Shown: positions 17,902 through 27,161, counted from the first letter of the stretch. The stretch is 64,000 bases of DNA from Thiothrix sp. (GCA_008015155.1 SSFA01000020.1:124001-188000); one strand, 5' to 3'. The notes: generated by a model from the sequence alone, not told the origin. Made by a program: numbers and translations.

Positions 17902-19464
17902 ATGATTGAATGGCTGCATCGATTATTCGTATTGATTCCTCTCTTACCGCTACTGGCAGGGGTATGGATTAGTCTAGGCGTTATTTTTAAGTGGAATAGG
18001 GGTGAACAAGGTGAGCCTGAAACGGCGGTGATTGCGGTTGGCTCCGCTTTCTTAGTTTTCATCGCCTTGTTGAGTTTAGCCATTTACAGCGCTTTCAACG
18101 GTTCTTTAGGTACGATTATCATTTCGCGCTGGCTAGAAAGCGGCAATATTCAAGCCAGTGTGAGCCTGCTATTCGATACCTTAAGTTTGAGCCTTGCTAG
18201 CGTTTTCAGCTTTATTATTTTGCTTACTTTGCGTTTTTCAGTGAATTATTTGCATCGGGAGCCTAGTTTTCAGCGCTTTTTTCTGATTATGTGCCTGTTT
18301 CATGCTGCGATGCTGTTGATTGTGCTGGCTGGCAATCTGATGGTGGCATTTGTAGGTTGGGAGTTGGCTGGCATCAGTTCTTATCTCTTAATTAGTTATT
18401 CATGGCAACGTGAATATGCCAGTACCAATGCCACACGGGCTTTTGTCACCAATCGAGTAGGCGATGCTGGTTTTTTGCTGGCGATTTTTATGGCGCTGAT
18501 TTACTGGGGCAATTGTGATTGGGAAGCCTTGTTGGTGCAAAGCCAAGCAGAACCAGGTTTAGTGGCGAATGTGATTGTATTAGGCTTAACTCTCGCAGCG
18601 GCTATTAAATCCGCGCAGTTCCCCTTTTCGGCTTGGATTAGCCATGCTTTAGAAGGGCCGACACCATCAAGTGGCGTATTTTATGGTTCAGTGATGGTGC
18701 ATGCAGGCGTCTATCTCTTATTGCGCTTATCACCCATGCTGGAACAAATGCCAGTGATTGCTTGGTTAGTGGGTGTGATGGGCTTAGCGACCGTGATTTA
18801 TGCTTGGTTCTTGGCGCAAATCCAGACGGATATTAAAAGCTCGCTGATTTTCTCGACCTTGATGCAAGTCGGCATCATGGTCATGGCTATTGCAGCGGGT
18901 TGGACAAGTTTAGCCTTCATTCATTTAATACTGCATGCTATTTGGCGAATTTATCAGTTTTTATGGTCACCTTCTTTTTTGCAGCAGACATTCAATCCGG
19001 CACCGGCCGCGCCAGCTTGGTTCCAAAAAAACTTATGGCTACACAATGCTTGCTTACAACGCTTTTGGCTGGATCGCTTAGCCGATACTTTTTTAGTAAA
19101 ACCCACGCGTTTGTTAGCACATGAAGCGCAAGTATTTGATCAGCAAGTGGTAGATCGCTTAACCGGCACGCCTTCCCATACCAATGTGCTCTCGACTTTA
19201 GTGCAAATGCAGGCTCTACAAGCGGGTAATTTACAGCTCAGTAATCAAGTCGGTATCGGTTCAGGTATTTTCGGCAAACCCTTACAGCGTCTTGCTGAAC
19301 TGATGGAGTGGTTTGAAGAGCGCTTAGTCTTAAAAAGTAGTAGTGATGGATTAGCAGGCCTAGCTAAAATTTTGGGTGAGCGTGCTGAGCTAGTGGAAAC
19401 GTATTTGCGCCAGCCCCGTTATATGCTGGTTTTGATCGCAGCCACTTTGGTCGTTGTCTTGTGA
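17902..19464 (+). CDS. Shortened NuoL-type antiporter-like subunit
   Basis: 520-residue membrane protein of the NuoL/NdhF family. The first half is typical: FVGWELAGISSYLLI with the TM5 Glu, AAAIKSAQFPFSAWISHALEGPTPSSG with the TM7 Lys, and QTDIKSSLIFSTLMQVG. After FIHLILHAIWRIYQFLW (a HAFFKA-like segment with Arg in place of Lys) the protein jumps to a NuoL-like C-terminal tail (LDRLADTFLVKPTRLLAHEAQVFDQQVVDRL) and one last membrane helix. The TM11-TM14 half with the PPLAGFxSK element and its key Lys is missing. The frame is clean, so this is not a frameshift but a real, shortened subunit. It overlaps or abuts the next gene. Confidence 0.82.
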   Translation: MIEWLHRLFVLIPLLPLLAGVWISLGVIFKWNRGEQGEPETAVIAVGSAFLVFIALLSLAIYSAFNGSLGTIIISRWLESGNIQASVSLLFDTLSLSLASVFSFIILLTLRFSVNYLHREPSFQRFFLIMCLFHAAMLLIVLAGNLMVAFVGWELAGISSYLLISYSWQREYASTNATRAFVTNRVGDAGFLLAIFMALIYWGNCDWEALLVQSQAEPGLVANVIVLGLTLAAAIKSAQFPFSAWISHALEGPTPSSGVFYGSVMVHAGVYLLLRLSPMLEQMPVIAWLVGVMGLATVIYAWFLAQIQTDIKSSLIFSTLMQVGIMVMAIAAGWTSLAFIHLILHAIWRIYQFLWSPSFLQQTFNPAPAAPAWFQKNLWLHNACLQRFWLDRLADTFLVKPTRLLAHEAQVFDQQVVDRLTGTPSHTNVLSTLVQMQALQAGNLQLSNQVGIGSGIFGKPLQRLAELMEWFEERLVLKSSSDGLAGLAKILGERAELVETYLRQPRYMLVLIAATLVVVL

Positions 19465-19474
19465 GGGCGTGCTA

Positions 19475-21004
19475 GTGGAATACCAAACGCTTAGTACCCC
19501 TTGGCCACTCTTAAGTTTATTGCAACTCGTGCCCTTAATAGCTGGCTTATTATTGATGCGGATTCGCCAGCGTAAAGCAATTATTCTAGCACTCGCTGCT
19601 TCTTTGCTAGAGATCGCTTTAGCGCTCATACTCTATGTAAGTTTTGATAGTAAACAACCTGCAGGTATTATGCAGTTTGCCGAGCAAATGACGCTTTGGG
19701 CTGCTTTCCAATATCATATGGCTGTGGATGGTATGAGCGTGTTGTTTATCTTGCTCACCACCTTACTTGGCTTTTTATGTGTAGTGTTTATCCTGTTTAG
19801 GCGCTTACATGGTAGTTCAGTACTTGCGGTTATGATGCTGATCCAAGCCAGTTTAGTCAGCCAGCTCGTTACCCTAGATTTACTCTGGTTTACCCTCGTT
19901 TCCCTGCTTGAAATGCTATTGATTGCTTATCTAAGCAAGCGCTGGCCTGCTTCGGATGATGTGATGCCTGCTCTAGTACGTTTTCTGCAATTTATGACAG
20001 TAGGCTTAGTTTTGTTGTTTGCAGGCACCGTCTTACTTGGTTGGAATTACGCGACCATCAAAGGTGTTTGGTCCTTTGATTTAGTTGAGCTGGCTACAGT
20101 GACTGTACCCGAGGAGATGGAAGGCATTCTGTTCTTCATGCTGTTTTATGGTCTAGCAGTGCGGATTCCCTTATTTCCTTTTCATGGTTGGCTGCCAGAT
20201 TTTCTGCGCTTTGGCAATGTGGCGATCGCACCGATTTATCTTTTGGGTTTAAAGCTGGGTGTATATGGCTTATTACGCTTTGTATTTCCATTGATGCCGA
20301 ATGCGGTTTGGCAATGGCATTATGTCGCGGTTGCTTTTGCCATGGTAGGGGTTTTTTATGCGGCTCTACTTGCTTTAAAACAACAAAATTTACGCAGCCT
20401 ATTAGGTTTTGCGGTGGTGAGTCATACCAGTATTTTAACCATTGGCTTGTTTAGTCTTGATCCATTGGCTTTGCAAGGTAGCGTATTATTAGCGGTAAAT
20501 TTTGGTTTGGCTATTTCTGGTTTGCTATTAATGACGGGCCTGATTTGGCAACGCACCCGTACCACCAGCCTTCATCGCTTGGGCGGCATGTTTGATTATA
20601 TTCCTTTGGTGGGCATTGCCTTTTTAATTGCCGGTTTAGCCATCGTTGGTATGCCGGGCACACCTGGCTTTAATGCGGTGCATTTTGTTTTGGAAGGAGC
20701 GATTAAAACTTTTGGTGCACCCGTCACGATTGGGGCTGCGATTGGTAATTTAATTGCAGCGGGTTTCTTATTACGCGCTTTTCAGCGAGCCTTTTTAACC
20801 AAGCCTAGTGGTAATACCAGCCATTGGAATACGGATCCTTCACAGCTCACTGAAAAGGTTTTAGCGGGTACAGTGATTGCGGTGATTGTGGGCGTTGGCT
20901 TTTATGATGTGCCTTGGTTGACTTTAATAGCTGAACCCGTGGGCGGCGTAGGCGAGTTGTTCAATGAATTACGGGCTATGTCTGGGATAGCAAATCATGA
21001 TTGA
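19475..21004 (+). CDS. NuoM-type antiporter-like subunit (second copy, divergent)
   Basis: About 509 residues, polytopic, NuoM/NdhD-like. Starts are ambiguous (TTG 19454, GTG 19469 or GTG 19475); GTG 19475 is preferred because GAGGG sits at 19463-19467. It is the most divergent of the three M-type copies: TM7 reads GLAVRIPLFPFHGWLPDFL with Arg in place of the usual Lys, the TM5 region reads VSLLEMLLIAYL, TM8 GLKLGVYGLLRF keeps its Lys, and TM12 GMPGTPGFNAVHFVLEG has a later Glu. The stop overlaps the ATG of the next gene by eight bases, indicating translational coupling. Ion specificity unknown. Confidence 0.82.
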   Translation: MEYQTLSTPWPLLSLLQLVPLIAGLLLMRIRQRKAIILALAASLLEIALALILYVSFDSKQPAGIMQFAEQMTLWAAFQYHMAVDGMSVLFILLTTLLGFLCVVFILFRRLHGSSVLAVMMLIQASLVSQLVTLDLLWFTLVSLLEMLLIAYLSKRWPASDDVMPALVRFLQFMTVGLVLLFAGTVLLGWNYATIKGVWSFDLVELATVTVPEEMEGILFFMLFYGLAVRIPLFPFHGWLPDFLRFGNVAIAPIYLLGLKLGVYGLLRFVFPLMPNAVWQWHYVAVAFAMVGVFYAALLALKQQNLRSLLGFAVVSHTSILTIGLFSLDPLALQGSVLLAVNFGLAISGLLLMTGLIWQRTRTTSLHRLGGMFDYIPLVGIAFLIAGLAIVGMPGTPGFNAVHFVLEGAIKTFGAPVTIGAAIGNLIAAGFLLRAFQRAFLTKPSGNTSHWNTDPSQLTEKVLAGTVIAVIVGVGFYDVPWLTLIAEPVGGVGELFNELRAMSGIANHD

Positions 21005-22493
21005 AGCCATTCCGCTCGCTAGCGCTGCCTTTCCTTGGTTGAGCTTATTACTTTTACTCTTGCCTTTAGGTGGCTTAATTGCCGCAAGTTTAGCTCCGCG
21101 TGAAGCGCGTTGGGCTGCCTTAGCGACTTCAGTGGGGGCTTTGCTCATTTCTCTAGTGATTGTGGCTGGCTTTAATCCAGCACAATCAGGTTTTCAGTTT
21201 GTCGAGCGCAGTCCTTGGATTCCTTCCCTAAACATTAGTTACTTGTTAGGTGTGGATGGTTTATCGGTGTTGTTCTTACCCTTCACCGCTTTGCTATTTA
21301 TTGGAGTTATTTTAGCTTCTTGGAATGCCATTCAAAATCTACCGAGGTTATTTTTTGCCCTAGTCTTGCTCTTAGAAATGGCCATGATGGGCATTTTTTC
21401 CGCTTTAGATACGATTTTGTTCTTTCTATTTTGGGAGTTGAGTGTAATACCGATCTATTTTTTGATTAGCCTCTGGGGGATTGGGCCAAATCGCCGCTAT
21501 GCAGGGGTGAAATATACCTTGTTTATGCTAGGTGGTGGCGTACCGCTGTTATTGGGCTTTGTAGTTTTAGCCTTACAAGATCCTAATGGCATTAGTTTTG
21601 ATTACACTCGCCTCCTGCATATTGCGCATACCCATGATTATCAAACTGCGATTTTTATTCTATTAACCTTAGCCTTTGCAATTAAGCTTCCGCTCTTCCC
21701 CTTGCATTCATGGCTACCTGTAGTGGCTCAAGAAGCCCCTACTCAAGTCGTAGCTTTACTGCTCGGTTTAAAAGTGGGTGTCTATGGGATGATTCGCTTT
21801 GCCTTTCCCTTAGCACCGAGTGCTGCTCAGGATTATCAATATATTTTAATTGGTTTAGGCATGTTAGGCGTGCTCTATGGTGCACTCGCGGCTTTAGGGC
21901 AAACCAATTTACGGCGAATGTTGGCTTTTTCCAGTTTAAGTCATGTGGCAATGGTTTTTCTGGGAGTGGTGAGCATGACCCAGCAGGGTCTACAAGGTGC
22001 TATCTTTCAATTATTGAATTTCACAGTCATTGCGGGCGGCCTCTTCCTTATTCTGGGCTTTATCTATCAGCGAGTTGGCTCTAGTGAGATTCCAAGTCTT
22101 GGCGGCATTGCCAAAAGTATGCCCTTATTGACCAGTTTCTTTTTCATTCTAGGAGCCGCTAGTTTAGGTATCCCGGGGACGAGTGGATTTCCAGCCGAGT
22201 TCTTGTTGACAGTGGGTTTGTTGGAAACTTATCTAGGCGCCGGTTTGCTGGCTTTGTTTAGCATTATTTTAGCGGCTGCTTACTTTTTATCAGCTTATCG
22301 CCAGGCCTTTCTAGGTAAAACCCGTCATGCGTCGATTGGCGAATCGCCTGATCTTAAGCCACGTGAACTATTTATTATGCTTTTATTTACCACCATAGTG
22401 ATAGTGCTTGGTTTTTATCCGCAAAGCTTATTAGACTTTATTGCTACTGGCAGTGTGGATTGGCTAGAGCGCATGACCTTATTAATTGAATAA
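20997..22493 (+). CDS. NuoM-type antiporter-like subunit (third copy)
   Basis: 498-residue polytopic membrane protein of the NuoM/NdhD family with canonical residues: FWELSVIPIYFLI (TM5 Glu), AIKLPLFPLHSWLPVVAQEAPT (TM7 Lys), GLKVGVYGMIRF (TM8 Lys), AFSSLSHVAMV, and GIPGTSGFPAEFLL (TM12 Glu). It ends the four-gene block M-L-M-M and is followed by 107 bases and then terC, which seems to have its own promoter. Its start overlaps the end of the previous gene, so all four are almost certainly made together as one membrane complex. Confidence 0.87.
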   Translation: MIEAIPLASAAFPWLSLLLLLLPLGGLIAASLAPREARWAALATSVGALLISLVIVAGFNPAQSGFQFVERSPWIPSLNISYLLGVDGLSVLFLPFTALLFIGVILASWNAIQNLPRLFFALVLLLEMAMMGIFSALDTILFFLFWELSVIPIYFLISLWGIGPNRRYAGVKYTLFMLGGGVPLLLGFVVLALQDPNGISFDYTRLLHIAHTHDYQTAIFILLTLAFAIKLPLFPLHSWLPVVAQEAPTQVVALLLGLKVGVYGMIRFAFPLAPSAAQDYQYILIGLGMLGVLYGALAALGQTNLRRMLAFSSLSHVAMVFLGVVSMTQQGLQGAIFQLLNFTVIAGGLFLILGFIYQRVGSSEIPSLGGIAKSMPLLTSFFFILGAASLGIPGTSGFPAEFLLTVGLLETYLGAGLLALFSIILAAAYFLSAYRQAFLGKTRHASIGESPDLKPRELFIMLLFTTIVIVLGFYPQSLLDFIATGSVDWLERMTLLIE

Positions 22494-22533
22494 AGTGACT
22501 GCTTTTCGCTATATATCCCTATCGGCTGTTGCG

Positions 22534-22539
22534 TATAAT
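22534..22539 (+). promoter_or_regulatory. Possible -10 element upstream of terC
   Basis: A perfect TATAAT hexamer lies 61 bases before the terC start. No good -35 hexamer is seen at 17 bases, so the call is tentative. Separate transcription of terC from the antiporter-type block would fit. Confidence 0.3.
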
Positions 22540-22600
22540 CGCCTTGGCTCTAAGCTTAGGCCTAAAATAGCGCCCTCAAAAATCACCAAAGAATTAATTT

Positions 22601-23371
22601 ATGGAACTGCTACTAGACATTAATGTATGGAGTGCATTCCTGACACTGACCATTTTGGAAATAGTGTTAGGGATCGACAATATCATCTTCTTAACCTTGA
22701 TGGTGAATCGTTTGCCGCCCGAGCAACGTGCTCTAGCACGTAAGTTGGGCTTGTTTGGCGCAATGTTCTCAAGGATTTTATTGTTACTCTCCATTGCTTG
22801 GGTAGCAAAGTTAGTTGAGCCTCTATTCACGATTATGGGACATGAAGTCTCAGGTCGCGATTTAGTACTATTATTTGGTGGTTTATTCCTGATTTACAAA
22901 GCCATTACTGAAATCCATGGCAGTTTAGAAGGTGGCGTTGACGAGGGTGAAACGGCGCTTAAAAAAGGTGCTTCAACTTTCCTAGGTGTCATTGCACAGA
23001 TCGCTGTGATTGATATTGTCTTTTCTCTCGACTCGGTGATTACAGCCATTGGCTTAGCTGAACAAGTTTCCGTCATGGTAGCCGCGATTGTGGTGGCGAT
23101 TTTAGTGATGATGTTTGCAGCAGGTCCCATTGGTGATTTCGTGGAGAAACATCCGACAGTGAAAATGCTCGCGCTCACTTTCTTAGTTTTAGTTGGCGTG
23201 GTGTTAGTGGCTGAAGGTACTGGTCATGAAGTTCCAAAAGGATATCTCTACTTCGCGATGGCCTTCTCCTTCGGTGTAGAAATGCTGAACATGAAAATGC
23301 GTAAAAACAGCAAAAAAGTAGTCGATTTGCATGACACAATGCCGCAAAGAGATCAGGATTTAGAAAAATAA
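22601..23371 (+). CDS. TerC family membrane protein (YgdQ-like)
   Basis: 256-residue integral membrane protein with about seven helices. TerC motifs are present: LEIVLGIDNIIFLTLM near residue 20 and VIDIVFSLDSVITAIG near residue 138, whose acidic residues line the proposed metal path. TerC proteins are linked to metal-ion (manganese, calcium) export, often loading secreted enzymes. The length and the C-terminus match the short YgdQ/YkoY-like type and not Alx. A second, longer TerC (Alx type) lies at 60.4-61.4 kb. The next gene starts 1 base after its stop. Confidence 0.85.
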   Translation: MELLLDINVWSAFLTLTILEIVLGIDNIIFLTLMVNRLPPEQRALARKLGLFGAMFSRILLLLSIAWVAKLVEPLFTIMGHEVSGRDLVLLFGGLFLIYKAITEIHGSLEGGVDEGETALKKGASTFLGVIAQIAVIDIVFSLDSVITAIGLAEQVSVMVAAIVVAILVMMFAAGPIGDFVEKHPTVKMLALTFLVLVGVVLVAEGTGHEVPKGYLYFAMAFSFGVEMLNMKMRKNSKKVVDLHDTMPQRDQDLEK

Positions 23372-23372
23372 G

Positions 23373-24320
23373 ATGCAGTTCTTGAGCCGTTACTGGAGTT
23401 TACTGATTTGCTGCTGGATTTTAAGCGCTTGCAGTGCGCCGCCAGTAACGGCTGCTCCTAAACAGACTTATTCTAAAGTCGAACTATTAAGCCAATTTAC
23501 GATTCCACGTACTAGTTTTAATGGACTCACGATTAGTGAGCTTTCTGACTTGGCTTGGGATCAAGATGAGCAACTGCTGTATGCTATTTCTGATCAAGGA
23601 CGTATTTTTCATTTCAAACTCAAGCTAAACGGTGAACAGATCCTCGCTGTTGAACCCGTATTTGCGGCGAGTTTAGTAGACAATAAAGGTAAGCCGATTA
23701 AGTTGCGGGATTCGGAAGGTTTGTTTGCCCTTAATACGAATAATCGCAAAAAAGGGGATAGCCAATTAATCGTTTCCTTTGAGCATGGCCCGCGTATTCT
23801 CCGTGTGAGTCCGCAAGGACGTCAGCTAGGCGCAGTGGCACTGCACAAAGACTTACAGAATGCTAAAGCTTATCGCTCGCAAAATACGATGTTAGAGTCA
23901 GTAGCTTATCATCCTAAATACGGTTTCCTCACTGCGCCGGAGCGCAGTCTTAAAGCTGAGCCAGATAATATACAGACCATCTATTCGGCCAAGCAAAAAT
24001 GGTCGTTTTCAGCTTATCCGGCTGCCAATAGCTCGGTGACTGCTTTAGAAATCCTACCCGATAAAAGCGTTTTAGTATTAGAGCGGGCATGGTCTGGCTT
24101 GTTTCATCCTATGGTGATTAGTCTACGCCGGGTCGATTTAGCGGCTTGTGGCAAAGCCAAACTCTGTGAGGTGCAAGATTTAGGTGTATATTCAAGCCTG
24201 ATTCAAGTGGATAATTTTGAAGGTCTTACCCAAATTCGCGATAATCTTTATTTAATGGTGAGCGATGATGGGCAACGTGATTTATTGCGAACTCAACTAA
24301 GCTTATTTAAAGTCGAATAA
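23373..24320 (+). CDS. Phytase-type esterase-like lipoprotein
   Basis: 315-residue predicted lipoprotein: the signal sequence ends in a lipobox, LSAC, with Cys20. The body is of the 'esterase-like activity of phytase' family (PF13449-like): GLTISELSDLAWDQDEQLLYAISDQGRIF near the start, RDSEGLFAL, SVAYHPKYGFLTAPER, SSVTALEILPDKSVLVLERAW and DNFEGLTQI. These proteins form six-bladed propellers; the catalytic claim is weak even for the family. The gene starts 1 base after terC and ends 23 bases before the DegS-like protease gene, so the three probably form an operon. Confidence 0.8.
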   Translation: MQFLSRYWSLLICCWILSACSAPPVTAAPKQTYSKVELLSQFTIPRTSFNGLTISELSDLAWDQDEQLLYAISDQGRIFHFKLKLNGEQILAVEPVFAASLVDNKGKPIKLRDSEGLFALNTNNRKKGDSQLIVSFEHGPRILRVSPQGRQLGAVALHKDLQNAKAYRSQNTMLESVAYHPKYGFLTAPERSLKAEPDNIQTIYSAKQKWSFSAYPAANSSVTALEILPDKSVLVLERAWSGLFHPMVISLRRVDLAACGKAKLCEVQDLGVYSSLIQVDNFEGLTQIRDNLYLMVSDDGQRDLLRTQLSLFKVE

Positions 24321-24343
24321 CTTTCGGTTCAGGGTGTCGAACC

Positions 24344-25465
24344 ATGCCAATTAAGCCTGTTTGGAAAAATGTTTTCTGGTTGTTGTTGGGTATATTGCTA
24401 GCTTGGTTAGTTTTACCGTTTTTTCAACGCTTGCCCGGAACTAGCCCCGTTGCTGAGCCGCTTAAAGTGACACCAGCCGCTGCCCTGACGAATTTGGAAG
24501 AGCGTACGATCTCGGTATTTGAGACCACAAGCTCCTCAGTCGTTTATATCACTACGACTGATAAAGTCTTTGATTACCGCACACGTAATGTCAGTGAACG
24601 TCCCAGTGGGACGGGCACGGGTTTCGTTTGGGATCAGCAAGGGCATATTGTCACTAATTATCATGTGGTTGAAGGTTATAAAAATGCCAAAGTCCGTTTA
24701 TCGGATCAGCGTATTTTTGAGGCTGATGTGATAGGAGCTAGTCCACGTCATGATTTAGCTGTCCTGAAAATCCGGAATGCTAAAGACCTCCCAGCAGCGG
24801 TAAAAATTGGCAGTAGCCATGATTTAAAAGTAGGACAAACTGTCTTAGCCATTGGTAATCCCTTTGGTTTAGATCATACCCTCACAACCGGCGTTGTGTC
24901 TGCTTTAGGCCGAAGTATTGATGGTGAGGGGCAAGGTACGATGGAGGATTTAATCCAGACCGATGCGGCGATTAATCCCGGTAACTCAGGTGGCCCTTTA
25001 CTCGATTCCTCCGGGCGTGTAATTGGCGTCAGTGTAGCTATTTATAGCCCCTCAGGTGCGTCAGCTGGTATTGGCTTTGCGATTCCGGTCGATATAGTCA
25101 ATCGGGTGATTCCTCAACTGGTACAAAATGGTCGTTATATTCGACCTGTGTTAGGGATTACGATGAATGATGGGGTGAATGAAAGTGTTGGTGAGCGTTT
25201 GGGCGTAAAGGGAGTCATGGTCTTAGAAGTAGAACCCAATTCCCCCGCTTATAAAGCCGGACTACGCGGAACGGTAGCCCAAGCGAACGATGAACTGATT
25301 CTGGGTGATATTATTCAAGCCATCGATGGTAAGCCTATTACTAGCACCGGTGAATTATCGGCAACCATGGATAAATATAATCTAAATGATACGATTAAAG
25401 TCCAAATCTTACGTGATGGGCGAATTAAGCAAGAGTTGGAAGTTAAACTCACCATGCAGCGCTAG
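24344..25465 (+). CDS. Trypsin-like serine protease, DegS/HtrA type
   Basis: 373-residue HtrA-family protease anchored in the inner membrane by residues 9-28, active site in the periplasm. The triad is His107 (TNYHVV), Asp137 (RHDLAVLK) and Ser215 (NPGNSGGPL). A single PDZ domain follows (about 265-370, GVMVLEVEPNSPAYKAGLRG). One PDZ plus an N-terminal anchor is the DegS/HhoB arrangement, acting in envelope stress signalling or protein quality control; the loops do not let me choose between DegS and general HtrA. Its 3' end overlaps the convergent sulfatase-fold gene by 17 bases. Confidence 0.88.
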   Translation: MPIKPVWKNVFWLLLGILLAWLVLPFFQRLPGTSPVAEPLKVTPAAALTNLEERTISVFETTSSSVVYITTTDKVFDYRTRNVSERPSGTGTGFVWDQQGHIVTNYHVVEGYKNAKVRLSDQRIFEADVIGASPRHDLAVLKIRNAKDLPAAVKIGSSHDLKVGQTVLAIGNPFGLDHTLTTGVVSALGRSIDGEGQGTMEDLIQTDAAINPGNSGGPLLDSSGRVIGVSVAIYSPSGASAGIGFAIPVDIVNRVIPQLVQNGRYIRPVLGITMNDGVNESVGERLGVKGVMVLEVEPNSPAYKAGLRGTVAQANDELILGDIIQAIDGKPITSTGELSATMDKYNLNDTIKVQILRDGRIKQELEVKLTMQR

Positions 25466-27161
25466 CCTTAGCTTGCTTAGTATCGGTTTGCAGTGCAGCT
25501 TTAGGAATATCGATCTTAAGCCCCGAGTCTAAGACATAAGATTCAGCGAGTTTGCCGGTTTGGCCTTGCCAAAGAGTGGGGCCATAGTGGCTATACACCT
25601 GAGCCTCATAACCCAATAATTTTAAAGTGCTTGGGAAAATCTGTTCCTGAGAATACAAATGATCTGGTAGCTTCGGAAATTTCTTTTTAGCCTGCGCTGT
25701 AAATACCATTAAAGGTACTTTAAATTCATCCAAAGGCAAAGCAGCAGGATTCTTATTGAAGTGGCAGTGAGTCAGTACGCTATCTTCATGTGCGAATAAA
25801 CTTTGCCCATGGTCTGAAGTATAAAAAATCACTGAGTTATTTTTAAGTGGTTGGTTAAGCAGTTGTTGTAAAAACTGATCGACGCTGTGTTCAACTGCAT
25901 TCAAATAGGCATTAGTAATTATTTCCTTATTGGCTATGGTCATTTCTGTGAAGGAATCGGTAGCAGCTGGCTGAAACTTAGCCTTTGCTTGGTCATAAGT
26001 TAAGGGATAAGGCCAATGGGCTCCCCATTTAACGGCGACGATAAAGCGGTTTTGGTGTGTATCTGCTAATAAAGGCACTAAACTTTTTAACAGAGCACTG
26101 TCTCGATCTTTGGGATAAATGCTGCGCGGATAACCGATATAATGATCAATTGATTTTAAGTCGTAAGCATTTAGATGGTTTTGTACTTCACCCGGTGCCA
26201 TTTGCCCATCCATTAAATAAGTTTCAAACCCAGCACGTTTAGCATATTGAAAAATGCTAGGAAGATTATGTTGTGCCGTTTTGAAATCTTGTTCGATGTG
26301 TGAGGTGAGGCCAATCCGTAGGAACAGATTTGAGGTATTAGAGCAATTGGAAATCGAGTTGACTACTCCATAATTACGCATCTGCTGATTAGCTTGCAGC
26401 GAGTTTAAAAAAGGAGTGGTATTTTTAGGGTAGCCATTAATCCCTAAATAATGCCCAGAAATGGACTCATCAATCACCCAGACAATGGTTTGATACTCAG
26501 GTTCTTGTTTAACTTGAATAGTGGCTGCTAGGATACGTTCTTCGTGTTCAGGTAGTTCAGATACATATTGCTGAAAAATTAAACCTAATTTGATTGGTGC
26601 GGGATAAGACTGAGTAGTAATCGAAAATATTTTATCGCTCAATAAACCAATACTAGCTATAGATAGACCTAAGGCTAAGGCACTCCAACCGAACCTAATA
26701 CGTTTCTTATGCTCAATCAATGAGCGCAATAATAAAGCAAAGCTAAAGAACAGGCTGCTAGCTACAAGGGCTTGAATTAAAGGCTTTTTATAAACGAATA
26801 AGTCAGCAGCTCGACCAGTTTCTGTTAAGGCCGTCGATAAAATAGCTACAGTTATTCCTGTAGGGCTGCTGCCTAATAACTGTGTATAAAGGTCAATGCC
26901 CAAAATAATAGAACATAACGCTAATAGGCTTATTGCGATCCAGCGATTAGCAATGAATAAAATCGAAATTAAGGCAAGCAGGCTAAATAGATAACTAACT
27001 AAAAATAACCCAGCTTTAATAAAGCCTTTTTGATCATAGGGTTGGCCGAGATAAGCAGCTTCGATAATAAAACTAATCGGGTGATGAGTTGATTGTTCTA
27101 AAGCAATTAAACTAGCAAATAATAGGAGGCCAAGCAGCAGTAAAAGCAGCTTTAAATTCAT
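25449..27161 (-). CDS. Sulfatase-fold phosphoethanolamine-transferase-like protein
   Basis: 570 residues: five or so N-terminal membrane helices (within residues 1-175) and a periplasmic alkaline-phosphatase-fold domain, the EptA/CptA layout. The nucleophile region reads VIDESISGHYLGINGY with Asp231-Glu232-Ser233, where Eptases have GETxR; a Ser replaces the usual Thr nucleophile. The metal motif TSDHGQSLFAHED and SVLTHCHFNKNP follow. Likely decorates lipopolysaccharide or another envelope sugar with a phospho-group; the exact donor and acceptor are unknown. ATG 27161 follows an AGGA ribosome binding site and an AT-rich promoter region. Confidence 0.8.
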   Translation of the reverse strand: MNLKLLLLLLGLLLFASLIALEQSTHHPISFIIEAAYLGQPYDQKGFIKAGLFLVSYLFSLLALISILFIANRWIAISLLALCSIILGIDLYTQLLGSSPTGITVAILSTALTETGRAADLFVYKKPLIQALVASSLFFSFALLLRSLIEHKKRIRFGWSALALGLSIASIGLLSDKIFSITTQSYPAPIKLGLIFQQYVSELPEHEERILAATIQVKQEPEYQTIVWVIDESISGHYLGINGYPKNTTPFLNSLQANQQMRNYGVVNSISNCSNTSNLFLRIGLTSHIEQDFKTAQHNLPSIFQYAKRAGFETYLMDGQMAPGEVQNHLNAYDLKSIDHYIGYPRSIYPKDRDSALLKSLVPLLADTHQNRFIVAVKWGAHWPYPLTYDQAKAKFQPAATDSFTEMTIANKEIITNAYLNAVEHSVDQFLQQLLNQPLKNNSVIFYTSDHGQSLFAHEDSVLTHCHFNKNPAALPLDEFKVPLMVFTAQAKKKFPKLPDHLYSQEQIFPSTLKLLGYEAQVYSHYGPTLWQGQTGKLAESYVLDSGLKIDIPKAALQTDTKQAKASAAW

